Shown piece after piece: positions 1-8,371 of a stretch of 64,000 nucleotides of DNA. Within the stretch, counting starts at the first letter, position 1. Each line of letters starts with the position of its first letter. A program made the position numbers and the translations under genes. The DNA comes from Rhizobium sp. BK602 (GTDB lineage Bacteria; Pseudomonadota; Alphaproteobacteria; Rhizobiales; Rhizobiaceae): assembly GCF_014195095.1 (NCBI RefSeq), contig NZ_JACIBC010000008.1, positions 186,001 to 250,000 of the forward strand. The letters are read 5' to 3'. A model generated the notes under the pieces. The model was not told where the DNA came from. It worked only from the letters and a program-made list of their open reading frames with translations, and did no database searches.

Positions 1-740
1 TCGATACCCTCATGCTCTTCGGCAAGCAGCTTGCCGGTGCGGCCGAGGCCGGTCTGGATCTCGTCGAGGATCAGGGTGACCTTGTTGGCCGTGCAGAGTT
101 CGCGGACGCGGGTGAAGTAGCCTGCCGGCGGAATGATGACGCCGGCTTCGCCCTGGATCGGCTCGATCAGCGCTGCAACGGTGTTGCCGTTGATCGCGGC
201 GGCGAAGGCGTCGGCATCGCCGAAGGGGACGATGCGGAAGCCGGGCGTATAGGGGCCGAAGCCGGTGCGGGCATCCGGGTCGGTGGAGAAGCTGACGATG
301 CTCAGCGTCCGGCCATGGAAATTATTGGAGAAGACGATGATCTCCGCCTGGTTTTCCGGCACACCCTTGACCTCGTAGCCCCATTTGCGCACGGCCTTGA
401 TCGCGGTCTCGACGGCTTCGGCGCCGGAGTTCATCGGCAGGATCTTGTGCGAGCCGGTGAGCGCCGCCAGTTCTTCGTAGAGATGGGCGAGCTGATCGTT
501 GCGGAAGGCGCGGGAGGTGAGCGTCAGCTTGCCAGCCTGCTCGATCATCGCCTCGCGGATCTTCGGATGGCAATGGCCCTGGTTGACCGCCGAATAGGCC
601 GAGAGGCAATCGAGATAGCGCTTGCCGTCCGTATCCCAGACATAGACGCCTTCGCCGCGGGTGAGCACGACGTCGAGGGGCTTGTAATTCTGGGCGCCGA
701 GGCGCTGTTCGGTGGCGATGAGATCGGTCGATGCGCTCAT
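1..740 (-). CDS. rocD: Ornithine aminotransferase, 3' part beyond the left edge
   Basis: PLP enzyme converting ornithine plus a 2-oxo acid to glutamate semialdehyde; the second step of arginase-route arginine catabolism. Reading the minus strand from the ATG at 740 gives a class III aminotransferase N-terminal half: MSASTDLIATEQRLGAQNYK, then the substrate and cofactor region with MNSGAEAVETAIK and NNFHGRT, and LILDEIQTGLGRTGK just before the edge. The PLP lysine lies outside the window, so activity cannot be judged here. It is preceded by arginase in the same orientation, 67 bp away, with a small CCCCGAA/TTCGGGG hairpin (767-788) between them. Other class III aminotransferases (for example acetylornithine aminotransferase) are the alternative; arginase next door favours rocD. 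Confidence 0.9.
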   Translation of the reverse strand, partial: MSASTDLIATEQRLGAQNYKPLDVVLTRGEGVYVWDTDGKRYLDCLSAYSAVNQGHCHPKIREAMIEQAGKLTLTSRAFRNDQLAHLYEELAALTGSHKILPMNSGAEAVETAIKAVRKWGYEVKGVPENQAEIIVFSNNFHGRTLSIVSFSTDPDARTGFGPYTPGFRIVPFGDADAFAAAINGNTVAALIEPIQGEAGVIIPPAGYFTRVRELCTANKVTLILDEIQTGLGRTGKLLAEEHEGI

Positions 741-807
741 TTTGGTCTCCCCGGAGCGGGCCGGCCCCCCGAAATCTATCCTTCGGGGACCCTGCCGGAT
801 TGAAAAG

Positions 808-1743
808 TCAGGCCGCCCTTGTCGGCCGGTCGAAAATGCGCCGGCCAAACAGGCTTGCCGCCATCTCCACCAGGACGCGTGCGCTCTTGCCGCGATCGTC
901 CAGGAAGGGATTGAGCTCGACCAGATCGAGCGACGACACCAGGCCGCTGTCGGACAGCATTTCCATGATCAGATGGGCTTCGCGATAGGTCGCGCCGCCC
1001 GGCACTGTCGTTCCCACACCCGGTGCGATATCCGGATCGAGAAAATCGACGTCGAAGCTCACATGCAGCAGGCCGTTGGCGGCGCTGACGGTATCCAGCA
1101 CCTGGCGCATGATGGCGGCCACGCCCTGTTCGTCGAGCGAGCGCATGTCGAAGACGTTGACGCCGTGTTCGCGGATCTCCTCGCGCTCGCGCGGATCGAC
1201 GGAGCGGATGCCGACCTGGAAGACTTTCTTCGGGTCGACCAGCGGCCGGCCGGCGGGCAGCACGCCGGCAATCTCCGCCTCGCCGCAGACGTAGGCGACG
1301 GGCATGCCGTGGATATTGCCGGACGGCGATGTCGCCGGTGAATTGAAGTCCGAATGCGCATCCAGCCAGAGCACGAAAAGCGGCCGGCCGGTTTCGGCCG
1401 CATGGCGAGCCATGCCCGAGACGCTGCCCATGGAAAGACTATGATCGCCGCCGAGCATCAGCGGGAAGCCGCCCGAGGAGGCGACTTCGTAGACCTTGGC
1501 TTCGAGCGCGCGGGTGAAGGCGCCGACGATCTTGAGATTATGTGCTCTTGGATCGTCCGGCAGGTCGGCGGCGGGGGTCGGGCGCAGGTCGCCGCTGTCG
1601 GTGACGCGATGGCCAAGCTCGGTCAGCGCCGTCTCGATGCCGGCGATGCGCAGCGCCGTCGGGCCCATGCTGGCGCCACGTCGGCCGGAGCCTTCCTCAA
1701 GCGGAACGCCGATCAGCGTGACGGGTGTGGATTCTATGTTCAT
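808..1743 (-). CDS. rocF: Arginase
   Basis: Hydrolyses L-arginine to ornithine and urea in the cytoplasm. The 311-residue protein has the full set of ureohydrolase manganese ligands: GGDHS (H101), DAHSD (D128, H130, D132) and SFDVDFLDP (D231, D233), and the length is usual for bacterial arginase. Ornithine would pass to the downstream aminotransferase, so the two genes form a likely operon. The divergent Lrp/AsnC gene and the inverted repeat at 1820-1845 suggest amino-acid-responsive control (inference). Confidence 0.96.
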   Translation of the reverse strand: MNIESTPVTLIGVPLEEGSGRRGASMGPTALRIAGIETALTELGHRVTDSGDLRPTPAADLPDDPRAHNLKIVGAFTRALEAKVYEVASSGGFPLMLGGDHSLSMGSVSGMARHAAETGRPLFVLWLDAHSDFNSPATSPSGNIHGMPVAYVCGEAEIAGVLPAGRPLVDPKKVFQVGIRSVDPREREEIREHGVNVFDMRSLDEQGVAAIMRQVLDTVSAANGLLHVSFDVDFLDPDIAPGVGTTVPGGATYREAHLIMEMLSDSGLVSSLDLVELNPFLDDRGKSARVLVEMAASLFGRRIFDRPTRAA

Positions 1744-1819
1744 CGGCGGCGCTCCGAGGCGTTAGGGGCTGTCGATTCGCATTATCGGTTGTGGGAACGA
1801 CAGCAAAAAGATGGAAAAT

Positions 1820-1845
1820 TGTCGAAAATCGAGTAGTTTTCGACA
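1820..1845. promoter_or_regulatory. Inverted repeat between arginase and Lrp-type genes
   Basis: TGTCGAAAA (1820-1828) and TTTTCGACA (1837-1845) are perfect 9-bp arms separated by 8 bp. The site lies in the 137-bp region between the divergent arginase and Lrp/AsnC starts. The position and symmetry fit an operator for the Lrp-type regulator, but no binding is shown. Confidence 0.5.
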
Positions 1846-1880
1846 GATTGCATAATGTAACCTAGCAAAATGACAAGTCT

Positions 1881-2309
1881 ATGGATGACCTCGATCGTGA
1901 CCTCCTGAGTGCGCTCCGCCACAATGCCCGCGCCTCCGTTTCCTCTCTGGCGGCGGCGACCGGCGCCTCGCGCGCGACCGTGACGGCCCGCATCGAGCGG
2001 CTGGTCGATACCGGCACCATCACCGCCTTCACCATCCGGACCGGCCACGAGACCCGCTCCGCCGGCGTGCGTGCCATCGTCCTGATCGAAGTGCTCGGCA
2101 AGCTGGCGGACAAGGTCGCCGACCAGCTTCGCGGGCTGCCGCAGGTGAGGGCGCTGCACAGCACCAATGGCAAATGGGATTTCATCGCCGAACTGGAAGA
2201 CAGGGACCTGGCGTCCTTCGACGAAACGCTGCGCCGCATCCGGCTGATCAACGGCATCAACACGACGGAGTCTAATATCTTGCTGAAGACCAGCAAGATG
2301 GGATTTTGA
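1881..2309 (+). CDS. Lrp/AsnC family transcriptional regulator
   Basis: DNA-binding regulator of 142 residues: an N-terminal winged HTH (about residues 1-50, with DDLDRDLLSALRHNARAS and SRATVTARIERL) followed by an alpha-beta RAM/AsnC effector domain, normal family length. Divergent transcription from the arginase/ornithine aminotransferase operon makes a local activator responding to arginine or ornithine the obvious guess, as known for related regulators of arginine catabolism in rhizobia. Its ligand cannot be read from sequence. Confidence 0.92.
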   Translation: MDDLDRDLLSALRHNARASVSSLAAATGASRATVTARIERLVDTGTITAFTIRTGHETRSAGVRAIVLIEVLGKLADKVADQLRGLPQVRALHSTNGKWDFIAELEDRDLASFDETLRRIRLINGINTTESNILLKTSKMGF

Positions 2310-2404
2310 GCTTTGCCGGCGGTGATGGCCCGATCCCGCGTTTCAGGGCATAATGGTTGCAAGACACCGCAGCCAGCTTGATAGGCTCCCGTCCGAGGTC
2401 GAAC

Positions 2405-3151
2405 ATGTCAGCCACTCTTGAAATCCGCCAATATGCCGGCCCCGACCGTCATCGCCACGATTATAGCCAGATCCTGTTCCCGATGCGCGGCTCGATGCTG
2501 GTGGATGTCGAGGGGCGGACGGATATCGTTTCCAGCAATTGCCTGACGATCATCCCGCAGGACCATATGCATGATTTCGCGCCGAGTCCCGATTGCAGCC
2601 TCATGGTGCTGGACGTGGAATCCGCCTCTCTTCCCGAGGCGTTGCTTGCATCCGTCCTCGGGGTGCCGGCGGCCTTGACCCTCAAGGTCGAGCCGTGGCT
2701 TTGGCGGCTGTTCAGCCAGCTCGGCCGGGAAGTCGAGGCGGATGGGAGACGCGCGGCCGATGCCGCCCATCTGGCGTTGAGCGGGCTGCAACTCGTTCGG
2801 CGCGGGTGGGACGAGGCGCATTCGTCGCTTGGCATGGCGCAGCAGCGCGTCGTCAACATTGCCGACAGGGTCGGCGGTCTCGAGGCGGTTAGCGTGTCGA
2901 GTGCGGCGCGCATGGCCGGTCTCGGACAAAGCCAGTTCCATGCCCTGTTCCGGGAGATGCACGGCCAATCACCGAAGCAGTATCAGCTGCGCCAGCTCTT
3001 TGACCGCGCCGTGGATTTGCTGGTCAACACGTCGCTGCCGGTTTCGGAGATCGCCTATGAGCTGGGCTATCGCAACGCCTCGTCCTTCAACCGGCAGTTC
3101 AAGCAGCGCTTCGGCGTGACGCCATCGGTCTTCCGCAGCGCTAGAGCATGA
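2405..3151 (+). CDS. AraC family transcriptional regulator
   Basis: About 248 residues from the ATG at 2405 (MSATLEIRQY). A start 16 codons upstream is open but adds unrelated residues. The N-terminal half is a cupin-like ligand domain (HRHDYSQILFPMRGSM). The C-terminal third holds two HTH motifs (SVSSAARMAGLGQSQFHALF and the classic SEIAYELGYRNASSFNRQFK followed by FGVTPSVFR). The target genes are unknown; it stands alone between the Lrp gene and a dehalogenase. The stop codon (3149-3151) falls inside the first arm of an intergenic palindromic repeat. Confidence 0.9.
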   Translation: MSATLEIRQYAGPDRHRHDYSQILFPMRGSMLVDVEGRTDIVSSNCLTIIPQDHMHDFAPSPDCSLMVLDVESASLPEALLASVLGVPAALTLKVEPWLWRLFSQLGREVEADGRRAADAAHLALSGLQLVRRGWDEAHSSLGMAQQRVVNIADRVGGLEAVSVSSAARMAGLGQSQFHALFREMHGQSPKQYQLRQLFDRAVDLLVNTSLPVSEIAYELGYRNASSFNRQFKQRFGVTPSVFRSARA

Positions 3152-3191
3152 TGCCGAAAAGTGTGAGGGGATTTCGGACGACATCATGCTC
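3144..3191. repeat. Rhizobium-type intergenic palindrome (copy C)
   Basis: GAGCATGATG (3144-3153) pairs with CATCATGCTC (3182-3191) around a CCGAAAAGTG-containing loop. It begins CTAGAGCA like the larger elements at 40148 and 52355 and shares the GAAAAGTG core, so it is probably a related simpler family. The AraC stop codon TGA is within the left arm. Confidence 0.7.
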
Positions 3192-3323
3192 CACTTTTTT
3201 GGACCCTAGAGCCGGATTGAGGATCGCAGATTCGGTCAAGTCATTCGCAGCTTCGCCTCATCACAATGAACCCTATTCCTGCGATATTCCGACGGATCAG
3301 CAACCCGGCCGCAGGAGGCCCGC

Positions 3324-4052
3324 TTGACCAAACTGACGGATTTCAAGGCTCTCACCTTCGATTGCTACGGCACGCTCATCGATTGGGAAACCGGCATCTG
3401 GAATGCCCTGCAGCCGCTCCTGAGCGAGGGCGGGCTGACATTTGCTCGCGACGAAGCGCTGGAGGTCTTCGGCCGGACGGAAACGGATCAGGAGCTGGCA
3501 ACGCCGTCGCTGCGCTATTCGTCGCTGCTGACCGTCGTGCATGCCCGCATGGCGAAGATATGGGGCGCGCGCGTCTCGGGGGATCTGCATGAGCGTTTCG
3601 GCGCTTCGGTTCCCGACTGGCCGCCCTTCGCCGATTCCGCCAAGGCGCTCGCCTATCTGAAGAAACACTACAAGATCATCATCCTGTCGAATGTCGACCG
3701 CACGAGCTTTGCGGCCAGCAACCGTAAGCTCGGCGTGACGTTTGACGCGGTCTACACGGCGGAGGATATCGGCTCCTACAAGCCCGATCCGCGCAACTTC
3801 GCTTACCTGCTCGACCATTTGCGGGACGATCTCGGTATCGCGCCTTCGCAGGTGCTGCATGTCGCGCAGAGCCTGCATCACGACCATGTGCCCGCCACGA
3901 AGGCGGGGCTTTCCCGCGCCTGGATCGACCGGCGCTCAGGACAGCCCGGCGGCGGCGCGACGCCGGTGCCGGCTGATATTCCGGCGGTCGATTTCGTGTT
4001 CAGGAGCCTCGCGGAATTCGCGGATGCGCATCGCAGCGCCATCGGCGGCTGA
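3324..4052 (+). CDS. HAD superfamily hydrolase, haloacid dehalogenase type II
   Basis: Cytosolic 242-residue hydrolase expected to act on 2-haloacids or a related small substrate through an aspartyl intermediate. Motif I is LTFDCYGTLID with nucleophile D13; motif II is ILSNVDR; the C-terminal part has SYKPDPRNF and VLHVAQSLHHDH, typical of type II dehalogenases. Start chosen at TTG 3324 because an AGGAGG sequence (3313-3318) lies 5 bp upstream. It is monocistronic and converges on tamB. The true substrate may not be halogenated; many family members are uncharacterised. Confidence 0.88.
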   Translation: MTKLTDFKALTFDCYGTLIDWETGIWNALQPLLSEGGLTFARDEALEVFGRTETDQELATPSLRYSSLLTVVHARMAKIWGARVSGDLHERFGASVPDWPPFADSAKALAYLKKHYKIIILSNVDRTSFAASNRKLGVTFDAVYTAEDIGSYKPDPRNFAYLLDHLRDDLGIAPSQVLHVAQSLHHDHVPATKAGLSRAWIDRRSGQPGGGATPVPADIPAVDFVFRSLAEFADAHRSAIGG

Positions 4053-4092
4053 TATTCGGGGTCGAGGTCGCCAGACACTTGGGCTGAAGGCT

Positions 4093-4117
4093 GGGGACGC
4101 CCTGAGCGGGCGTCCCC
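4093..4117. terminator. Hairpin between convergent dehalogenase and tamB
   Basis: GGGGACGCCC (4093-4102), 5-base loop, GGGCGTCCCC (4108-4117): perfect 10-bp stem in the convergent gap. No clear T-run follows on either strand, so termination may be Rho-assisted or bidirectional. Confidence 0.65.
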
Positions 4118-4129
4118 GGTCTCTTCGCC

Positions 4130-7100
4130 TCAATATTCTCGTTCGTAGACGATGCCGGCCTCGCCGGCGCCGTCCGAGCCGGCAGCACCACGCAATTTCA
4201 CGCCGCGCCCGACATTGAGGTTGATGATCGCCTTGGTGTTGTTGGAGGCGCCTTGCTGCAGCTCGATATAGGTGCGCTTGTTCAGATATTTGCCGGCGCC
4301 GACCTGGGCCTGGCCGTTCGAATCCGTGGAGATGTCGAGGTCATCGACGCCGAGATGGCTGCGCAGACCGTCGAACAGCGACGTGGAGCGCCCGCCGGCG
4401 AGCTGACTGGCGGCATCGGCGAGCTGGGCGATCTGCATGGCGGAGAGCTTCGACATGGACTGGCCGAAGATGAGCTGCGCCATCACCTCGTCCTGCGGCA
4501 GGGCGGGTGAGGAGGAGAAGCTGATCTGCGGGTCGTTCGCAAGGCCGGTGACATCGACGGTGATGGTGGTGGAGCTTACCGACGAGGTCGCCTCCATGTT
4601 GAGGGCGGGCGTCAGGTCGCCGCCGAAGGTGATCTTGCTGGTGTCGGTGAAGTCCAGGCGGCGACTGAGGATGGTCAGCCGTCCACGCCGCATGGTGAAG
4701 CCGCCGGAGACGACGGGACTTGCTGCCGTGCCGCGAACGGTGATGCTGCCGCCGAGTTCCGCATCGATGCCGCGTCCGCGCACGAAGATCTGCGAGGGGG
4801 CGTCGAGCTGCAACTCGATGCCGAGGCTGGTGGATTTGCTGCTCGGGGCCTGCGGCTTCTGGTCCTTGAACTGGGCGTTGACGGCGGCCGGCGCATTCTT
4901 GTGCTTGATATTGATCTCGGAGAGCGAGGCCGGCAGCTTTTCCGGCACGGTGATCGAAGCCTTGCTGAGCTTCAGGTTGCCGGTCAGTACCGGCGCCGTC
5001 ATGAGCGGCCCCTTGATGCCCATCGTGCCGTTGACGGTCGCGGTCACCAGCGTGCCGTCGACATAGGTGGCATTGTTGAACTTCAACTGGATGTCGGCGG
5101 GAAAGCCGCTATCGGAGGCGATGCCGACCGTGCCGCTTGCCGATACGCTGCCGCCGCTGGCGAGATTGCCGTTGAGGCGCGAAATCACCGCCTGCTTGCC
5201 GTCGAGCGTAACGGTGACGGCAAGACCGTTGAGGGTGAGATTGCGGCGGACATCGATGAGCTTGGCGCCGTCCGTCGTGATTGTGCCGGTGACGGCGGGG
5301 GCCGCCGTCGTGCCCGATATCTGCAGGTCGATCTTCGCCGTGCCGTTCATGACCAGACCCTGTGCGGCGAGCTGTCCGGCCAGCGCGTCGAAGGGCAGGT
5401 TGCCGGTGAATTTCAGTCCCATCGCCTTGCTGCCTGCGACGGCGACCGTGCCGCCGCCGTTGAGCGCCAGGCCGCTCTGCCCGGTCAGATTGGTGTCGAT
5501 GGTAACGGTATTGTCGGCGAATTTGCCGTTCGCCTTGATGGCGAGCGGGCCGAGGCCAGCCGATTTCGTCTGGCTGGTCGCCGCACCCGACCAATCGGTC
5601 TGGAAGCCGACGACGGGGGACGCCGCCTTGCCGGTCACGGTGACCGTGCCGGAGATCGCGCCCTCGGCGGCCAGCGTCGGCGCGAAGACATTGGCGAGGC
5701 TGGCGGGCAGGTTGACGATCCTGGCATTGATGTTCAGCGCCTGGCCGGCGGTGCCGTCGACGACGACGGAGCCGCCGCCGGTCTGGATGGTCAGGCCGTT
5801 CAGCGTCACCGTGCCATCCTTGATGGCGATCTTGGTGGGCGAGGCGAGCTTGACCGGAATGGTGCGCGGCGCGCCCGCGAAATTGTCGATGCTGACGACC
5901 GTCTGGCCGTTGCCGGTCTCGACATTGCCGTTGGCGGTCAGCGGAGCGTTGTCGTAGCGTGACTTGAGGTCGAAGACCGTGCGGCTGCCCTGCTGGGTGA
6001 AGGTCAGGCCGAGATCGGCGACGCGGTTGGCGCCCGAGGCGATGGCATCGGCGCGGATGCTGCCATTGGCGGAAAACGCCTTCAGGTCGTCGACGGTCAG
6101 CGCGATGACGGGCTTGTCGATGACGAGATCGTCGCGGCGGATGCCGCCGCCGGTGGCATTGACCTTCAGGCCGATCTTGCCGTTGGCACTGGAGAGAGCG
6201 ACGTCTCCCTTGAGATCGCCGGCGGCCTTCTGCCCGGCAAGGGCGGCGAGCAGACTGAGATCGGGGAGATCGAAGGTCAGAGCGCCTGACGGTTCGAAAC
6301 TCGGGGTGAAATCCAGCTTGCCCTGGAGCTTGTTGGCGCCGATCTCGGCCGTGAGCGCCGGAATGCTGGTGCGGCCGTCCCGCGAGATGGCATCGGCGGT
6401 CACGCGGATCGGCTTGCCGTCGATGGCGCCGGTTGCCTGGACGGTCGCCTGCGGGGCCTTCGGATCGGCCGTGCCGGTCACGCCGACGTCGAGCCTATCC
6501 AGCAGGCGTCCGGCGAGCTTGACATTGGCGGCTTTCAGCGACGCGTCGATGCCTTGCGCGGTCAACGGGCCTTTCGTCTTGACGGCGATATCGGCCTGGC
6601 CCTCGGCATTCTGGAGGAGCTTGGAGAGATCGAGCAGCTTGCCCGTCAGGTTCGATGCCAGCGTCTGGCCGTCGAGCGTGACATTGCCGTTGATCTCGCC
6701 GACATTCGATTTCACCGCCAGGTTGGAAAGGTTCATTTTCGTCGGCACGGTACCGGCGACCTGACCTTCCAGCGAGATCGTTCCCTCGAACTTCTCCGAC
6801 ACGCCGTCCGGCAGTACGGCCGGCAGGGCGAAGAGCTTGAAGTTGCCGGTCAGCGCCTTCGTCGGGAGCGTATACTTGCCGTTGACGGTGCCGCCGATGC
6901 TGGCGCTTTCCAGCGTCGTGTTGTTGAAGCCGATCGTATCGGACGAGAGCTGCAGCGGTACGGTCAGGGAGACCGGCGCGCGCACCAGGCGGTTGAGATC
7001 GGGGCTGGCGAAGGCCGTCTGTCCGACGACGAGGCGAAGCTGTACAGGTCCCGACGCGGTGCTCAGGTTGAAGGCGTCGCTCTTGGCGCTGACGTTCACC

Positions 7101-8317
7101 TGGCCGACCTGGCCTTGCGGCGCGCTGACGCTGTCGAGCGTCGCCTTGGCGTCGATCTTCACCGATTGCGCGGCCCCGGTCAGCGCGACGTCGGCGCGCG
7201 AGATCAAGGCGCGGACTTCGCCGCTTTCCATCGGCCAGCGGAAGTCGACCGGGCCGGAGGTGCCGAGCAGGTTGGCGTTGAGGCTGTTGTTGCCCGAGGG
7301 ATCGAGCGTGCCCGAGGCGGCGATGACGACGCTGCCGGTGGCGAGATTGCCGGTCTGGATGTCGATCTTGCCCTTGCCGTCGAAGGTGGCGGAAAGATCG
7401 ATCGTCGTCTGGCCGGCAAAGAGCGGACGCATGGTCGGCGGCAGCAGCGAATCGACATCGCCGCCGCCCTTGACGTCGATATGGTGCAGACCGTCGGCGG
7501 AGACGGCGTGATGGCCGTCGATCGAGACCGTCGGCTTGTTGTCCAGCGCCGCCTGCAGCTTGCCGGCCCAGTTCGACAGAGGGCCTTCCCCGGAAAGGTT
7601 GATGTCGATCGCGGGACCGCCCGGCAGGTGCAGCAGTCCGGCGAGCAGCCCGTCGCGCGGTTCGGCGAGCTGGGCTTTCAGGTTCAGCCGGTTTTCGGCC
7701 GGGGCGAAGGAGATGTTGGTCGAGAGCTTGGCATCGGGAACATCCTGGCGATTGGCGTCGAGGACGAGGTCGATGCTGCTGCTGTTCGCCTTGACGCTGC
7801 CGGCGGCCGCCAGCGCGAAATCCTGGCCGGCGACGGCCTGGCCGATGCGCAGGTTCGGCAAGGAAAGGGCGCCGATATCGACGGCGATGGGCAGGGAGAA
7901 ACCGCCGCTTTCGCTCGTCGTCGCCGGTTGCTGTTCGGCCTTCGCCGTCGAGACGGGCAGGCGCTGGAAGTCCACGACATCGGCGGCGACGCGATCGGCG
8001 TGGAAGGTGCCGGTCAGCAGCGAGGCCGGCGACCAGTCGATCGCGAGCTTCTCCACCTTGGCAACGGTGCCCTTGGTATCGGCGACGGTGATGGCGCCGA
8101 CCCTGAGATTGCCGGTCAGCAATCCCGAGGCCTCGGCGATGGTGATGGTGCGATCGGGTGTCGAGACGAGCTTTGCCACCTGGTCCACGGCATAGCCGGT
8201 GGCGCCGGGCACGAAGCCGACGACGAGCACCGCCGCAATGGCCAGCACGAGAATTGCCACGACCACGTAGCCGATGAAGCGCAGCAATTTCCCGACAATT
8301 CGAATCAACATGCTCAT
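4130..8317 (-). CDS. tamB: TamB-like translocation/assembly module protein (DUF490)
   Basis: Large inner-membrane-anchored periplasmic protein of 1395 residues, partner of the TamA outer-membrane barrel. Family members form a beta-taco bridge implicated in outer-membrane protein assembly and phospholipid transport. An N-terminal membrane anchor is visible (about residues 10-35, VVVAILVLAIAAVLVVGFVPG). It is followed by more than a thousand residues of repetitive hydrophobic beta-strand sequence and the conserved C-terminal DUF490 region ending GSDGAGEAGIVYEREY. It starts 54 bp after the tamA stop, so tamA-tamB is a two-gene operon. Confidence 0.93.
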   Translation of the reverse strand: MSMLIRIVGKLLRFIGYVVVAILVLAIAAVLVVGFVPGATGYAVDQVAKLVSTPDRTITIAEASGLLTGNLRVGAITVADTKGTVAKVEKLAIDWSPASLLTGTFHADRVAADVVDFQRLPVSTAKAEQQPATTSESGGFSLPIAVDIGALSLPNLRIGQAVAGQDFALAAAGSVKANSSSIDLVLDANRQDVPDAKLSTNISFAPAENRLNLKAQLAEPRDGLLAGLLHLPGGPAIDINLSGEGPLSNWAGKLQAALDNKPTVSIDGHHAVSADGLHHIDVKGGGDVDSLLPPTMRPLFAGQTTIDLSATFDGKGKIDIQTGNLATGSVVIAASGTLDPSGNNSLNANLLGTSGPVDFRWPMESGEVRALISRADVALTGAAQSVKIDAKATLDSVSAPQGQVGQVNVSAKSDAFNLSTASGPVQLRLVVGQTAFASPDLNRLVRAPVSLTVPLQLSSDTIGFNNTTLESASIGGTVNGKYTLPTKALTGNFKLFALPAVLPDGVSEKFEGTISLEGQVAGTVPTKMNLSNLAVKSNVGEINGNVTLDGQTLASNLTGKLLDLSKLLQNAEGQADIAVKTKGPLTAQGIDASLKAANVKLAGRLLDRLDVGVTGTADPKAPQATVQATGAIDGKPIRVTADAISRDGRTSIPALTAEIGANKLQGKLDFTPSFEPSGALTFDLPDLSLLAALAGQKAAGDLKGDVALSSANGKIGLKVNATGGGIRRDDLVIDKPVIALTVDDLKAFSANGSIRADAIASGANRVADLGLTFTQQGSRTVFDLKSRYDNAPLTANGNVETGNGQTVVSIDNFAGAPRTIPVKLASPTKIAIKDGTVTLNGLTIQTGGGSVVVDGTAGQALNINARIVNLPASLANVFAPTLAAEGAISGTVTVTGKAASPVVGFQTDWSGAATSQTKSAGLGPLAIKANGKFADNTVTIDTNLTGQSGLALNGGGTVAVAGSKAMGLKFTGNLPFDALAGQLAAQGLVMNGTAKIDLQISGTTAAPAVTGTITTDGAKLIDVRRNLTLNGLAVTVTLDGKQAVISRLNGNLASGGSVSASGTVGIASDSGFPADIQLKFNNATYVDGTLVTATVNGTMGIKGPLMTAPVLTGNLKLSKASITVPEKLPASLSEINIKHKNAPAAVNAQFKDQKPQAPSSKSTSLGIELQLDAPSQIFVRGRGIDAELGGSITVRGTAASPVVSGGFTMRRGRLTILSRRLDFTDTSKITFGGDLTPALNMEATSSVSSTTITVDVTGLANDPQISFSSSPALPQDEVMAQLIFGQSMSKLSAMQIAQLADAASQLAGGRSTSLFDGLRSHLGVDDLDISTDSNGQAQVGAGKYLNKRTYIELQQGASNNTKAIINLNVGRGVKLRGAAGSDGAGEAGIVYEREY

Positions 8318-8371
8318 GAGAGCGACAGTAACCTCACTTTTGTAACCGCGTGCTGAACCGACCGTACAGCC

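Noticed and set aside
4253..8356. Several long plus-strand frames opposite tamB (up to 600 codons)
   Set aside because: Their composition (Arg/Gly/Ala/Asp-rich, no motifs) is that of antisense shadows in GC-rich DNA; tamB has family features throughout.
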